Shown here piece after piece: positions 8,773 through 17,567 of a stretch of DNA of 64,000 nucleotides (position 1 is its first letter; every line of letters starts with the position of its first letter). Source of the DNA: JAHDCJ01 sp039028895 (GTDB taxonomy: Bacteria; Bacteroidota; Bacteroidia; Chitinophagales; Saprospiraceae). The DNA lies in contig JBCCHF010000020.1 in NCBI GenBank assembly GCA_039028895.1, positions 1-64,000 on the forward strand, read 5' to 3'. A program made the translations under genes and the position numbers. The notes beneath the pieces were generated by a model that made no database searches, had not been told where the DNA came from, and saw only the letters and a list, made by a program, of their open reading frames with translations.

Positions 8773-9879
8773 ATGCTGAAAAGAAACTCCAAAGATCGAA
8801 TAAATTCTCTTATTTTTGCGCAAAATAAAAAACGACCATTGAACAGTCAGAAGGAAAAGCAACCCGTTGGTGTAATAGGAGCAGGTAGTTTCGGAACCGC
8901 CATCGCTAACCTACTTTCTGAAAATCAGGATGTCCTGTTATACAGTCGTCGTGATCACATCGTTGAAGCTATCAATACGATGCATACACACCGTGGCATC
9001 AAGCTTTCCGATAATATAAAAGCTACTAAAAGCCTTCAGGAAGTCGCTGAAAAATGTACCTTGATCTTCCCCATTGTTTCTTCAGAAAACTTTAGAGAAA
9101 TGATGGTTTCATTTTCCAAATATCTCAGACCTTATCATATCCTGATCCACGGGACTAAAGGCATTGACACCGCCGAAAAGAACAGTAGCATAAAAGTGGG
9201 CATTCGCAACAGGATACACACCATGAGTGAGGTTATCCTCCAGGAATCGTCAGTCATCAGGGTAGGTTGTCTTTCCGGGCCAAACCTATCTGCTGAGATC
9301 ATCCAGGGCCAACCGGCAGCTACGGTAATAGCCAGTAAATTCGACGAAATAATTAAGGTTGGAAGAAAAGCTTTAAGGAGCCCAAAATTCCAGGTTTTTG
9401 GAACACATGACATTCTTGGTGCCGAGATGGCAGGAGCCCTTAAAAACGTTGTTGCGGTGGCAGCCGGTATTCTTGGCGGATTAGGTCTTGGCTATAATAT
9501 ATGGGGCTTACTCATCACAAGAGGATTGATGGAGATGATTCATCTAGGTAAAGTAATGGGTGCTGACACCAGTGCCTTTCTTGGTCTTGCGGGGATAGGT
9601 GACCTGGTATCTACCGCGTCAAGTAAGACGAGTCGAAATTACACATTCGGTATGTACCTTGCTCAGGGACTCACTGTGGAAGAGATCTTGGAAAAGATGA
9701 ATGAAGTGGCAGAGGGAGCAAGAACCCTGAATATCGTTTATGAAGTTGCAAAATATTATAAAATTCATAGTCCAATTATGGAAACCTTGTATAAGGTAGT
9801 ATATGAAGGTGCTGAGATTAAAGAATCTATCAACTACCTGATGAACTATCCTTATGCAATTGATGTCGATTTTTTATAA
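8773..9879 (+). CDS. gpsA: Glycerol-3-phosphate dehydrogenase [NAD(P)+]
   Basis: 368 aa from the ATG at 8773, or 346 aa from an in-frame TTG at 8839. Reduces dihydroxyacetone phosphate to sn-glycerol 3-phosphate for phospholipid synthesis. The dinucleotide fold GVIGAGSFGTAIA follows the start, then SGPN.SAEI, the catalytic Lys in AGALKNVVAVAAG, and GLAGIGDLVS with SRNYTFG. The TTG start gives the more usual family length and sits 20 bases after a perfect TAnnTTTG element inside the longer frame; the ATG is the only ATG before the Rossmann motif. purE follows after 20 bases and is probably co-transcribed. Confidence 0.92.
   Translation: MLKRNSKDRINSLIFAQNKKRPLNSQKEKQPVGVIGAGSFGTAIANLLSENQDVLLYSRRDHIVEAINTMHTHRGIKLSDNIKATKSLQEVAEKCTLIFPIVSSENFREMMVSFSKYLRPYHILIHGTKGIDTAEKNSSIKVGIRNRIHTMSEVILQESSVIRVGCLSGPNLSAEIIQGQPAATVIASKFDEIIKVGRKALRSPKFQVFGTHDILGAEMAGALKNVVAVAAGILGGLGLGYNIWGLLITRGLMEMIHLGKVMGADTSAFLGLAGIGDLVSTASSKTSRNYTFGMYLAQGLTVEEILEKMNEVAEGARTLNIVYEVAKYYKIHSPIMETLYKVVYEGAEIKESINYLMNYPYAIDVDFL
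8811..8818 (+). promoter_or_regulatory. -7 element TATTTTTG, probably for gpsA-purE
   Basis: Perfect TAnnTTTG match. It lies inside the coding frame if gpsA starts at the ATG at 8773, and 20 bases upstream of the alternative TTG start at 8839. It therefore argues for the shorter gpsA product. No -33 TTG was found at normal spacing. Confidence 0.4.
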
Positions 9880-9899
9880 CCTAAAAACTTTATCCTTTC

Positions 9900-10358
9900 A
9901 TGGCAAAAGTATTAATTCTGCTTGGTTCTACTTCTGACGAACCTGTAATGAACGAATCCGTAAGATACCTTAACTGGTTTGGTATTGAACCTGAAATGCA
10001 TGTGGCTTCTGCACATCGTAATCCTAAACTTGCAGCAAGCCTAAGTGAAAATGCAGCGGAAAATGGCTTTAGCGTTATCATCGCAGCAGCTGGAATGGCA
10101 GCAGCATTGCCTGGCGTAGTGGCTGCTCATTCTCAGTTACCCGTTTTAGGAGTGCCGCTTGAAGGCGGTTTACCTGGTGGTATCGATGCTCTTTATTCTA
10201 TCGTACAAATGCCTCCTGGTGTGCCCGTTGGAACAGTAGCTGTTGGTAAAGCAGGTGCCAGAAATGCAGCAGTACTCGCAGCAAGGATCATCGCATTACA
10301 TGACAATGATGTAAAAGCCAAGCTTGAAGAATTTAAAGGCATGGGGTTCAAAATGTAA
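9900..10358 (+). CDS. purE: N5-carboxyaminoimidazole ribonucleotide mutase
   Basis: 152 aa. Catalyses the carboxyl shift that yields carboxyaminoimidazole ribonucleotide in purine synthesis. The phosphate loop GSTSDEPVM (residues 9-17), the catalytic-His motif SAHRNP, and the GVPVGTVAV..AGARNAA helix are all present. The loop that is usually GGAAHLPG is here AGMAAALPG, a variant I also associate with PurE proteins outside the enterobacteria. Slightly shorter than the ~160 aa average. It follows gpsA by 20 bases on the same strand; purK is not in the window. Confidence 0.93.
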   Translation: MAKVLILLGSTSDEPVMNESVRYLNWFGIEPEMHVASAHRNPKLAASLSENAAENGFSVIIAAAGMAAALPGVVAAHSQLPVLGVPLEGGLPGGIDALYSIVQMPPGVPVGTVAVGKAGARNAAVLAARIIALHDNDVKAKLEEFKGMGFKM

Positions 10359-10499
10359 TAACCCATAAAGGAATGTGGAGACGCTGTCATAATTTTTGTG
10401 CAGTTGACAATTTGTTTTATCAAAACAGCTCAAATTTTGAGACAGCTTCTTCTCGCTAAATCAAACATAGGCGGCATGGTTTCTGTTATACGTATAGCA

Positions 10500-11765
10500 A
10501 TGAATTACAGACCACTTTCCATATTTGTCCTTTTCTTTCTGTTGACTGCTACTTCATCATTCGGTCAACGGATAAAAGTTTATGATCGCTCTCAGGTCAA
10601 AGAGATTCACTATGGGTATCGTGGATTGAATGGCAGTACAAGTGCCACCATCGATGATATGCTTGAGTGGTTCTACAATCCGGAGGACCTTGGCAGTCTC
10701 AGCTTCAAACTTATGTTCAACGAGTCTATTCTTGTTGAATTTGTAGATGAGTTCTCTTATGAGATTACTGTCAATGTCGAAAATCTTTATGTGCGTAATC
10801 TATCTGATTATGCTGGTTTCGACCTTAGCGAAGCCTTTATGCCTAAAAGGGTTCAACTTTATGTGGATGTGTTTAAAAATGACCGACGATGGAAGGCCAA
10901 AAGAATTGAAGCACCAATTGTAAACCATGGGCTGAGAGAACCGGTGACATTTACCATCATCGACTCTGTACCAGGTGTACGAGCCAAGATTTCCGGGCAC
11001 GACTTCATGTTTACAAAAGATTCTGAAAGAGCCCTCATGAAAGAATTGGCATTGATTAATGAATATATTGACGCCTTTGAGGCTTTAGATGCCATCGGCC
11101 TGCGGTTAAATGGCCTTGACGAAAATACAACCAAGGTCAAGGTATTTGAAAATCAATATGAGGAACTTGAGCGGCTCATCAAACGATATTGGGACGTTGA
11201 TAAAAAGAAATTCTGGAATCTGTTGGATTATAAGACAGCAGAGAAAAGAAGCGGATACAATATTGAGAGGACTCGCGACGAGGTCAGAGGCTACCTGGCT
11301 TACAAAAAAGAAGAATTCAATTTAGCAAAAGTAAATTTTCATAAGATCTACTTTGACAAAGGCCTCGAATTTTATGAAAAAGGCAAAAAGTCAAAAGCCC
11401 TGGAAAATTTCGTGTTGGCCAAGCAGTCAAATCCGGATTATGCACCAACAAGATATATGATCGGCCTCCACCTGTACGAGGAAGGACTCATCGATAGCAG
11501 TGCAGCTGAAGTCCAGTACGTGCTCAGTTCCCTGGAGCCAGACCAGGAAACCTATGATAAATCTTTAGAACTGGCATACACGATCAAGCAAGACTATATG
11601 GACAAAGGGCTTTCCCTCATCGGCACAGCTCCGGAAGATGAAGTCGTGGGCTGGTTTAGAAAAGCACTTGAACTTTGCAGGAATAGTATGGAAATGGTTT
11701 GTGATCAAAGAGATTTTGAGGAAGCGATGAACCAACTTCGAGCCGCTCAACAAGATCAGAATTAG
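10500..11765 (+). CDS. Secreted protein with C-terminal TPR-like region, unknown function
   Basis: 421 aa from the ATG at 10500, which gives a clean signal peptide (MNYRPLSIFVLFFLLTAT..FGQ, cleavage after about residue 22). The frame is open a further 34 codons upstream, but those codons are not signal-like. The N-terminal half is beta-rich with no family I recognise. The C-terminal half (about residues 270-400) has TPR-like helices, for example GLEFYEKGKKSKALENFVLA followed by YAPTRYMIGLHLYEEGL. Likely periplasmic. Convergent with the TPMT-like gene, 17 bases apart. Confidence 0.7.
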   Translation: MNYRPLSIFVLFFLLTATSSFGQRIKVYDRSQVKEIHYGYRGLNGSTSATIDDMLEWFYNPEDLGSLSFKLMFNESILVEFVDEFSYEITVNVENLYVRNLSDYAGFDLSEAFMPKRVQLYVDVFKNDRRWKAKRIEAPIVNHGLREPVTFTIIDSVPGVRAKISGHDFMFTKDSERALMKELALINEYIDAFEALDAIGLRLNGLDENTTKVKVFENQYEELERLIKRYWDVDKKKFWNLLDYKTAEKRSGYNIERTRDEVRGYLAYKKEEFNLAKVNFHKIYFDKGLEFYEKGKKSKALENFVLAKQSNPDYAPTRYMIGLHLYEEGLIDSSAAEVQYVLSSLEPDQETYDKSLELAYTIKQDYMDKGLSLIGTAPEDEVVGWFRKALELCRNSMEMVCDQRDFEEAMNQLRAAQQDQN

Positions 11766-11782
11766 TCTCCCCTTTCTTATTC

Positions 11783-12364
11783 TCATGCTGAAATAGAAAT
11801 GAAGAGTTCGTTCCCCATCCTTGGGGGAATGGAATTATGACAAGGTTCAATTTGGACTGCCCCAAAGTATTGTCTGAATAACTTAAGATATTCTTCCCGG
11901 GTTCCACCGAATGGCGGTCCCTTTGGAATGGGAAGCTCCTTGAATAAGAGACCAACCAATTTTCCTCCAGGATTTAATAACTCCTTGATTTTCCTGGCAT
12001 AAGCATCTCTCAGAGAAGGATCTATTGCACAGAAAAAGGTTTGTTCAATGATTAGGTCGTAACCTGGCTCAAGGTCAAAAAAGTCAAAGGCGATAGCATG
12101 ATTTTCTGGAAACGTGAGTACTCTTTCCAGGAAGACCGCAATAGCCTTTTCTGCCCAATCACAGATAAATACATTTGAGAAGCCTTGCTGATGCAAATAT
12201 TCCGCTTCATGGGCATTTCCTGCACCGGGAATTAAAATCTTAATATCCCTTTCAGCTAGCTGGTCAACATATTCTTTTAGGGGTGTGGTAATTGATCCTG
12301 CATCCCATGGTGTATTATCATCGAGATATCTATTGTTCCAGGAATTACTGTTCAAAGTCTTCAT
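11783..12364 (-). CDS. SAM-dependent methyltransferase of the TPMT (thiopurine methyltransferase) family
   Basis: 193 aa. The N-terminus WNNRYLDDNTPWDAG matches the family signature W..R(Y/W)....PWD, followed by SAM motif I ILIPGAGNAHEAEYL and the acidic motif VFICDWAEKA. C-terminal LLFKELPIPKGPPFGGTREE is the substrate-side loop of this family. Bacterial members methylate sulfur, selenium or halide substrates; which applies here cannot be read. Its ATG overlaps the TGA of the upstream SpoU methyltransferase gene by one base (TGATG at 12362-12366), so the two are translationally coupled. Confidence 0.85.
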   Translation of the reverse strand: MKTLNSNSWNNRYLDDNTPWDAGSITTPLKEYVDQLAERDIKILIPGAGNAHEAEYLHQQGFSNVFICDWAEKAIAVFLERVLTFPENHAIAFDFFDLEPGYDLIIEQTFFCAIDPSLRDAYARKIKELLNPGGKLVGLLFKELPIPKGPPFGGTREEYLKLFRQYFGAVQIEPCHNSIPPRMGNELFISISA

Positions 12365-12903
12365 CAGGTGGATTTAAAGTGGAGTTGGCGAAAAAGCTCC
12401 CATATTACTATGCCAATACAAACACTGATATTGAATGAATGTTTGGTACCGAACTGAGGCACTTCTATGCAATAATCAATTAATTGCATGACGCCATCAG
12501 ATACCCCTTTAACCTCATTCCCGAAAATGAGGGCATATTTTCGGGTTACATCAGCTTGAAAATCCTGTAATCCAATAGCACCTTCAGCCTGTTCGATCGC
12601 CACAAGTGTATAACCTGCTTGCCTCAAATTTTCAACTGCTGTTTCGACAGATTCATCATAAATCCACTCAACGGAATCTGTAGCCCCTATCGCGGTTTTT
12701 AGTATTTCTCGATGTGGCGGCTTTGCAGTAATGCCACATAGTACGATTTTTTCAACAGCAAAGGCATCCCCTGTTCGAAATGCTGAACCCACATTCAAAG
12801 CACTCCTAACATTATCAAGAACGATGACTAAAGGCGTTTTCTTTTTCGCTTTAAAATCCGTAACACTGAGTCTGTTTAATTCCTTGAGCGACAATTTCCT
12901 CAT
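12364..12903 (-). CDS. TrmH/SpoU family RNA 2'-O-methyltransferase
   Basis: 179 aa. The three SpoU motifs are present in order: motif 1 NVGSAFRTGDAF, motif 2 ALIFGNEVKGVSDGVM, and motif 3 CIEVPQFGTKHSFNISV, which form the trefoil-knot SAM site. It 2'-O-methylates a ribose in tRNA or rRNA; the short length without an extra N-terminal domain resembles TrmH- or TrmL-like enzymes, and the exact site is unknown. First gene of a two-gene operon with the TPMT-like methyltransferase; a -33/-7 promoter lies just upstream. Confidence 0.88.
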   Translation of the reverse strand: MRKLSLKELNRLSVTDFKAKKKTPLVIVLDNVRSALNVGSAFRTGDAFAVEKIVLCGITAKPPHREILKTAIGATDSVEWIYDESVETAVENLRQAGYTLVAIEQAEGAIGLQDFQADVTRKYALIFGNEVKGVSDGVMQLIDYCIEVPQFGTKHSFNISVCIGIVIWELFRQLHFKST

Positions 12904-12924
12904 AAATCAGAATTTTTCGATAAG

Positions 12925-12952
12925 CAAAGGTACCATTTTGATAATTTTTCAA
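12925..12952 (-). promoter_or_regulatory. Bacteroidota-type promoter (TTG-N17-TACCTTTG) for the SpoU/TPMT pair
   Basis: On the minus strand TTG (12950-12952) is followed after 17 bases by TACCTTTG (12925-12932), matching the -33/-7 consensus. The -7 element is 21 bases upstream of the ATG at 12903. Confidence 0.6.
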
Positions 12953-13119
12953 TTTCCCTAATATTCATAGGCCTTTCAAGGAAAAATAAAAAAGAAAGAA
13001 AATTTCGACTGAGTAAAATACCACATCGTCTGACAATCTTTTCACAACTAAATGGCACAGATTTTACACATTCAATAGAAAGCATAGGCAGATTTGGCCG
13101 TTTAACACCTAAATCGCAT

Positions 13120-13617
13120 ATGATGAAAGACATACTAATAATACTGGGGATAATTGGACTATTCGTCCTTTCCGTTTCGGGAACGAAAGAAAAACCATTG
13201 CCGCAATTTGCAGACAGCAATCTGGGCGTTATCGTAGCTAATATCGAATTTGGGGCCTGTTTCTCTGAAGCCGGCCTTAACGGCACGGAGTGGATAGTTT
13301 ATAACCAGGAGGCATATGAAAGCCTTGCCTTGTTATTTACAGGCCAGGAAAACTGTAATTCTACTACCCTGCCAGCCATTGACTTTGATCAATATACCTT
13401 GCTGGGAGTGATGACCAATACAACCTGTAACAGTATTTATAGGAGAGATATCGTTGAATTGCCAGAAGTAAAGCAGGTTATCTATACTGTAGATGTGATG
13501 TGGGCAGGTACCTGTGATGGACTAGTTACCAATAACAACTGGGTACTAATTCCTAAAATTGATGGGGATTATACTGTTCAGTTTTTCACCAATACCCCTT
13601 CAGAAGTACGACCATAA
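13120..13617 (+). CDS. Small secreted protein of unknown function
   Basis: 165 aa with an N-terminal hydrophobic signal (residues 4-20). The mature part has four cysteines (in FGACFSE, ENCNSTT, NTTCNS and AGTCDG), which could form two disulfides in the periplasm or outside the cell. No family recognised. It stands alone, divergent from the SpoU gene across a 216-base gap, and converges on the RluD gene with 16 bases between stops. The two tandem Met codons make the exact start uncertain by one residue. Confidence 0.65.
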   Translation: MMKDILIILGIIGLFVLSVSGTKEKPLPQFADSNLGVIVANIEFGACFSEAGLNGTEWIVYNQEAYESLALLFTGQENCNSTTLPAIDFDQYTLLGVMTNTTCNSIYRRDIVELPEVKQVIYTVDVMWAGTCDGLVTNNNWVLIPKIDGDYTVQFFTNTPSEVRP

Positions 13618-13633
13618 TAATTGAACCTCTAAC

Positions 13634-14686
13634 TTATAAGTCTTTTCGACCGGCGACATATTTGCGCCATTTGTCGAGTGCAGCTGACATATCTTCGGGT
13701 AGATCTGATTCGAAAAACATTTCCTTGCCGATAGCCGGATGGACAAAACCAAGGGATTTAGCGTGTAGACCCTGTCTTGGAAGTAATTTAAAGCAGTTTT
13801 CAACAAACTGCCTGTATTTCGTGTAAACTGTACCTTTTACAATTTTATCACCTCCATATCGCTCATCGTTGAACAACGGATGCCCATTATATTTCATGTG
13901 AACACGAATCTGGTGTGTTCGGCCGGTTTCTAATTCGCATTCTACGAGGCTGACATAGTACAACCCCTCCAATAATCGATAATGGGTTATCGCTACTTTG
14001 CCTTCTTCTCCACCTTCAGGATAAGTGGCCATTTCCAGTCTATGCCGTTTATGTCGACCAATATTATCGGTATATGTACCTTCCGGGATGTCGGGCTCAC
14101 CCCAGACGAGGGCGACATATTTTCGCTCGATAGTGTGGTCAAAAAACTGTTTGGCGAGATGCGTCATGGCATACTCCGATTTGGCGACGACCATTAATCC
14201 AGATGTATCTTTATCAATGCGATGTACTAAACCGGGTCTGTCAGGCTGGTTGCCTTTCATTACAGGGAGCGATTTGAAGTGATGAGCCAGTGCATTGACC
14301 AAAGTGCCTGAGTGGTTACCAACCCCAGGATGGACTACCATCCCGGCTGGCTTGTGGAGAACGATTAAGTCATCATCTTCATACCTGATATCTAATGGAA
14401 TATCTTCAGGAATAACGCCTTTTTCTTTTGGAACCGTAGGTAAGACAATGGTGATGACATCATTGGGCTTAATCTTGTAATTAGGTTTGATCTGTTTATC
14501 ATTAACCAAAACGGCACCGGCACGAATGGCATTTTGAACCTTGTTGCGCGTAACCCTTTCTACCCTATCGACCAGGAATTTATCAATTCGAAGCAAAGAC
14601 TGCCCCGGATCTACGATAATTCGGTGATGTTCGTATAAATCATCATTTAATGATGCGGGGTTCTTATTTTCAGTTTCATCTGACAT
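13634..14686 (-). CDS. rluD: RluA/RluD family 23S rRNA pseudouridine synthase
   Basis: 350 aa. An N-terminal S4 RNA-binding domain (about residues 31-80: RIDKFLVDRV....KVQNAIRAGAVLVN) precedes the catalytic domain, with the catalytic Asp in VHRIDKDTSGLMVVAKS, then GRTHQIRVHM and LHAKSLGFVHP. This layout is that of RluD/RluC, which convert uridines of large-subunit rRNA to pseudouridine. The specific target position is inferred from family and is uncertain, so the symbol is tentative. It follows the 291-aa acidic protein by 15 bases and is likely co-transcribed. Confidence 0.9.
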   Translation of the reverse strand: MSDETENKNPASLNDDLYEHHRIIVDPGQSLLRIDKFLVDRVERVTRNKVQNAIRAGAVLVNDKQIKPNYKIKPNDVITIVLPTVPKEKGVIPEDIPLDIRYEDDDLIVLHKPAGMVVHPGVGNHSGTLVNALAHHFKSLPVMKGNQPDRPGLVHRIDKDTSGLMVVAKSEYAMTHLAKQFFDHTIERKYVALVWGEPDIPEGTYTDNIGRHKRHRLEMATYPEGGEEGKVAITHYRLLEGLYYVSLVECELETGRTHQIRVHMKYNGHPLFNDERYGGDKIVKGTVYTKYRQFVENCFKLLPRQGLHAKSLGFVHPAIGKEMFFESDLPEDMSAALDKWRKYVAGRKDL

Positions 14687-14701
14687 GCAAGGCTTTTTTT
14701 G

Positions 14702-15577
14702 CTATTCCTCCTCGTCTTCCAGTGTCATACTGTATTCGTAATCAATACGGAAATATTTGTTATCGGCCAGGATGTGTTTTCTTACAAGATCGCCTTCATC
14801 ATCGTAAAAGTAATGGCTTTCGGATATTTTGAATCCCGTGGTATCGTATTTTTCTTCTTGCCTGACTTTTTCATCTTCATCGTAGTAGAACACTTCCGAC
14901 GCCCCTGACAGTAAGATAAATTCTTCCATGCTCTTTTTGCCATTGTCATGGAATTCAGTCCTTGTAATATGCATTCCCCCTTCCTCATCTATGACTTTCA
15001 TCTCGGTTATATTGTTCTCACTATCGGTTTCATATTCATACCTATAGTGACTTTCGAAACCGCCCATAGCTTCGATCTTGTCGATTAGTCTGCTTTGGTC
15101 ATCATATTGATAGGTGTATTTTTCGGCAAGGTTTCCTTCCTCATCGTAGTACAATTCCTCTTTAATGTCTTTATTGGGGTGATAGTACTTTAACTCTTCC
15201 CCAATAGTATTCCCATCTTCATCCTGTAGAGTCACGACAAGTTCGGTTTCATCTTCATTCCAAGTGAAAACCCGCTGATCTTCTACTTTACCCTCCGTAT
15301 TGATTGTTTTTGAAAAGGAAAGCCGATTTTTATCATCGAATTCACTAAAATATTGAAGGGTACGATTTTCACCAAAATCAATTACTTTTTCAATTTCATT
15401 GCCATTGGTATCATACTTCCATTTTGTTTCGGAAATCGTATCATCAGAGTCTTCCTTGTATTCAACTTGTAAAACCATCTTGCCATCTTCGTTGAATTCC
15501 CGATAAACTTTTTCTTCTCCTGGCTGATTCTCCTCCTTGCTGATGTATATAATTAGTGATCTGGCGCCTTTCTTCAT
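14702..15577 (-). CDS. Acidic YD/MORN-like repeat protein, unknown function
   Basis: 291 aa, very rich in Glu, Asp and Tyr. It is built of beta-hairpin repeats of the kind Y-x-(Y/W)-(D/N)-x-(D/E)-G-x, e.g. KWKYDTNGNEIEK, YYDEEGNLAEKY, YQYDDQSRLIDK and YFYDDEGDLVRK, as in RHS/YD and YwqK/MORN-type repeats. No signal peptide or membrane segment is seen, so it may be cytosolic. It starts downstream of the terminator of the deiminase gene and is 15 bases upstream of rluD. Function unknown. Confidence 0.65.
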   Translation of the reverse strand: MKKGARSLIIYISKEENQPGEEKVYREFNEDGKMVLQVEYKEDSDDTISETKWKYDTNGNEIEKVIDFGENRTLQYFSEFDDKNRLSFSKTINTEGKVEDQRVFTWNEDETELVVTLQDEDGNTIGEELKYYHPNKDIKEELYYDEEGNLAEKYTYQYDDQSRLIDKIEAMGGFESHYRYEYETDSENNITEMKVIDEEGGMHITRTEFHDNGKKSMEEFILLSGASEVFYYDEDEKVRQEEKYDTTGFKISESHYFYDDEGDLVRKHILADNKYFRIDYEYSMTLEDEEE

Positions 15578-15606
15578 GTGGTAAAATCTCTTTTTCAGAA
15601 TTGGAT

Positions 15607-15658
15607 AAAAAAAAACTCCGAAAAGAAGCGGCTATCAAAGGTGAGCTTCTTTTCGGAG
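15607..15658 (-). terminator. Rho-independent terminator of the deiminase gene
   Basis: A perfect 14-bp inverted repeat CTCCGAAAAGAAGC / GCTTCTTTTCGGAG (15616-15629 and 15645-15658) with a 15-base loop; on the minus strand it is followed by a run of nine T. It lies 23 bases after the stop of the deiminase gene and separates it from the 291-aa gene. Confidence 0.85.
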
Positions 15659-15680
15659 CACAAGGTAACAAGACTTCGAT

Positions 15681-17453
15681 TTACCTTATAATTAACTTCT
15701 GAGTTTGTGAGCCAAAAGCAGTCATTAACCGGATAAAATAGGTTCCGGCAGGATAATTGGCCGCATTGATAAAGTAGGTTGATTCTCCTTCCGGAATTAA
15801 TCCGTTGTGAATATTTGCAATGTTTCTTCCCAAAACATCAACTAATTCTATAGTACCTTCAAATTCCTTATGGCTGTTAACAGGAATTGCAGTAATCGCT
15901 GATGCCGGATTAGGGTATACAGCCTCCATTGTCAATTCTCCAATGATTGGGGTCTCGATATTGGTCAATTGAGATACATCAAAATCCCAGTATCCATCAG
16001 GAGCTACGATTGGTCTGACCTGCTCTTTTCCTGTAGTTGCTGTAGCATGGATATAGTATTGAATATTACCTTCAGTCTGACCCGGGATGAATCCTGTCCA
16101 AATATCTTCAACTGGATCGGTTAATGTCATTGGTACCGTCGTGAAAAAACCATTATTCAAACGACTGTAAATCGTAGCAGAAGCGATACCATCCTTATGT
16201 TTGATAGTCGCATTGACTTCGTAGTCGTTAGAAGAATTAGTATCACCCAATGGCTGATGAACAATCAATAAAGGATCGTTAACACCAACGGATTTAGTAA
16301 TACAGTGGATGGCTCCTAAAGCCGTAATAATATCATTACAATCAATGCCCTGGACATCGTAACCTGGCAAAGCGTCCTGTATAATCTGAATTGCCGGATC
16401 GTCGTATTGTTGTTCGTAAACAGGAACGAGCACCAACTCATTCACAAAAACCATATTGGTATAGGTCCGATAATCACCAGCATTCCATCCACCACCACCC
16501 CAATCAGGATAATGACCATCAGCGTCAGGTGGCATTTGAATGCGAATGACTTCGTATGGTGTACCGAAAACAGAATTGAAATTGGAAAGGATATACTGAA
16601 TATTAGCTTCAATTTGAGGCCCGTCCGCCACTCCGGGAGGATATTCTCCTACCAGAAGGGTTTCCTCATCAAGTAATTTCATATGCATATCAATGTGATG
16701 AATTCCATCATACGGTAGCGTTTCCATTTTGGGATAACGCGTGATCCCCATGTAATCGAACATGATCTGATCGATCATCGCCTCATCTTTGACAGTTACA
16801 TTAAATCCACCGTTAGGACCGTTCTCCTCCAGAACCAATTCAGAAGAAAATGCAGTGCCTTGTCCATCAGACATGTAGTTGCCTCCAGTATGCACCAGGT
16901 CATTTGGTGCAACAGTAGTTGTGTAAAGTGGAATACCCTTCAGGTTGGCTATTGCTTCCGGAACAACATCATCCAATGGTCTTGGACGGTTATAGATCCA
17001 GTCAACAAGAGCGAGGGTATCAACATCATTTATGTAAATCGAATTCTGACCATAATCCCTCACCCAAACACTGTTATAGGGTTCTTCAAGGAAGGTGACA
17101 TTATTGTCATCAATCCCGTAATTCGCGAGGTAATTGCGAACGGAGTTTTCATTACTGCAAACGATAATTACTTCACACTGCTCCTTGGCGTGGCGTACAA
17201 TTTCGCGAAGCACAGCAGGATAACTTGTCCAGGTGATGACCAGCGACTGGATTTCTTCCCATTCGGCCATTGACCGGACTGGCGATGTCGGAGGAGCGGT
17301 AATGCCACTCTTCAATAAACTTAAGTTAGCATTATATGTCTCCATCAGCTCTTCTTCAAAAGGCGCGAAGCCAACGGGAAGTCCTTTTTCCTGGCTGATA
17401 GCTACAGAGCAAGTCAATAAAAAGAAAAAAATGAGTACGGAAATGTGTTTCAT
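15681..17453 (-). CDS. Secreted peptidylarginine-deiminase-like enzyme with T9SS sorting domain
   Basis: 590 aa. Signal peptide (residues 1-20), a guanidino-modifying (agmatine deiminase / Porphyromonas-type PAD) domain to about residue 395, a beta-sandwich region (about 400-500), and a T9SS type A C-terminal domain (from YPNP at about 517 to KLIIR). The active-site set is complete: Trp130 and Asp133 in VWVRDYG, His253 and Asp255 in HHIDMHM, Asn333, and Cys384 in IHCITK. An Arg-x-Arg pair (156 and 158, in YNRPRPL) follows Asp133 at the spacing of the carboxylate-binding arginines of P. gingivalis PPAD as I recall them. It would convert arginine, free or C-terminal in peptides, to citrulline plus ammonia at the cell surface. 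Cytosolic agmatine deiminases lack the signal and sorting domain. Confidence 0.85.
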   Translation of the reverse strand: MKHISVLIFFFLLTCSVAISQEKGLPVGFAPFEEELMETYNANLSLLKSGITAPPTSPVRSMAEWEEIQSLVITWTSYPAVLREIVRHAKEQCEVIIVCSNENSVRNYLANYGIDDNNVTFLEEPYNSVWVRDYGQNSIYINDVDTLALVDWIYNRPRPLDDVVPEAIANLKGIPLYTTTVAPNDLVHTGGNYMSDGQGTAFSSELVLEENGPNGGFNVTVKDEAMIDQIMFDYMGITRYPKMETLPYDGIHHIDMHMKLLDEETLLVGEYPPGVADGPQIEANIQYILSNFNSVFGTPYEVIRIQMPPDADGHYPDWGGGGWNAGDYRTYTNMVFVNELVLVPVYEQQYDDPAIQIIQDALPGYDVQGIDCNDIITALGAIHCITKSVGVNDPLLIVHQPLGDTNSSNDYEVNATIKHKDGIASATIYSRLNNGFFTTVPMTLTDPVEDIWTGFIPGQTEGNIQYYIHATATTGKEQVRPIVAPDGYWDFDVSQLTNIETPIIGELTMEAVYPNPASAITAIPVNSHKEFEGTIELVDVLGRNIANIHNGLIPEGESTYFINAANYPAGTYFIRLMTAFGSQTQKLIIR

Positions 17454-17567
17454 AACGGGAAGAAATTTAGCGTCAGAAGAAGGACACTAAATTATGGAGT
17501 TTCCCTCAAAAGGATTGCAGAATAAACCAGCGAAAGACAAATTTGGCAAAAAGATGACAGTATGCAA

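Noticed and set aside
12900..13286. 128-codon minus-strand frame upstream of the SpoU gene
   Set aside because: It runs across the SpoU promoter and antisense to the secreted 165-aa gene, and its sequence shows no domain.
16860..17273. 137-codon plus-strand frame inside the deiminase gene
   Set aside because: Shadow of the strongly supported minus-strand enzyme; its residues have no recognisable pattern.
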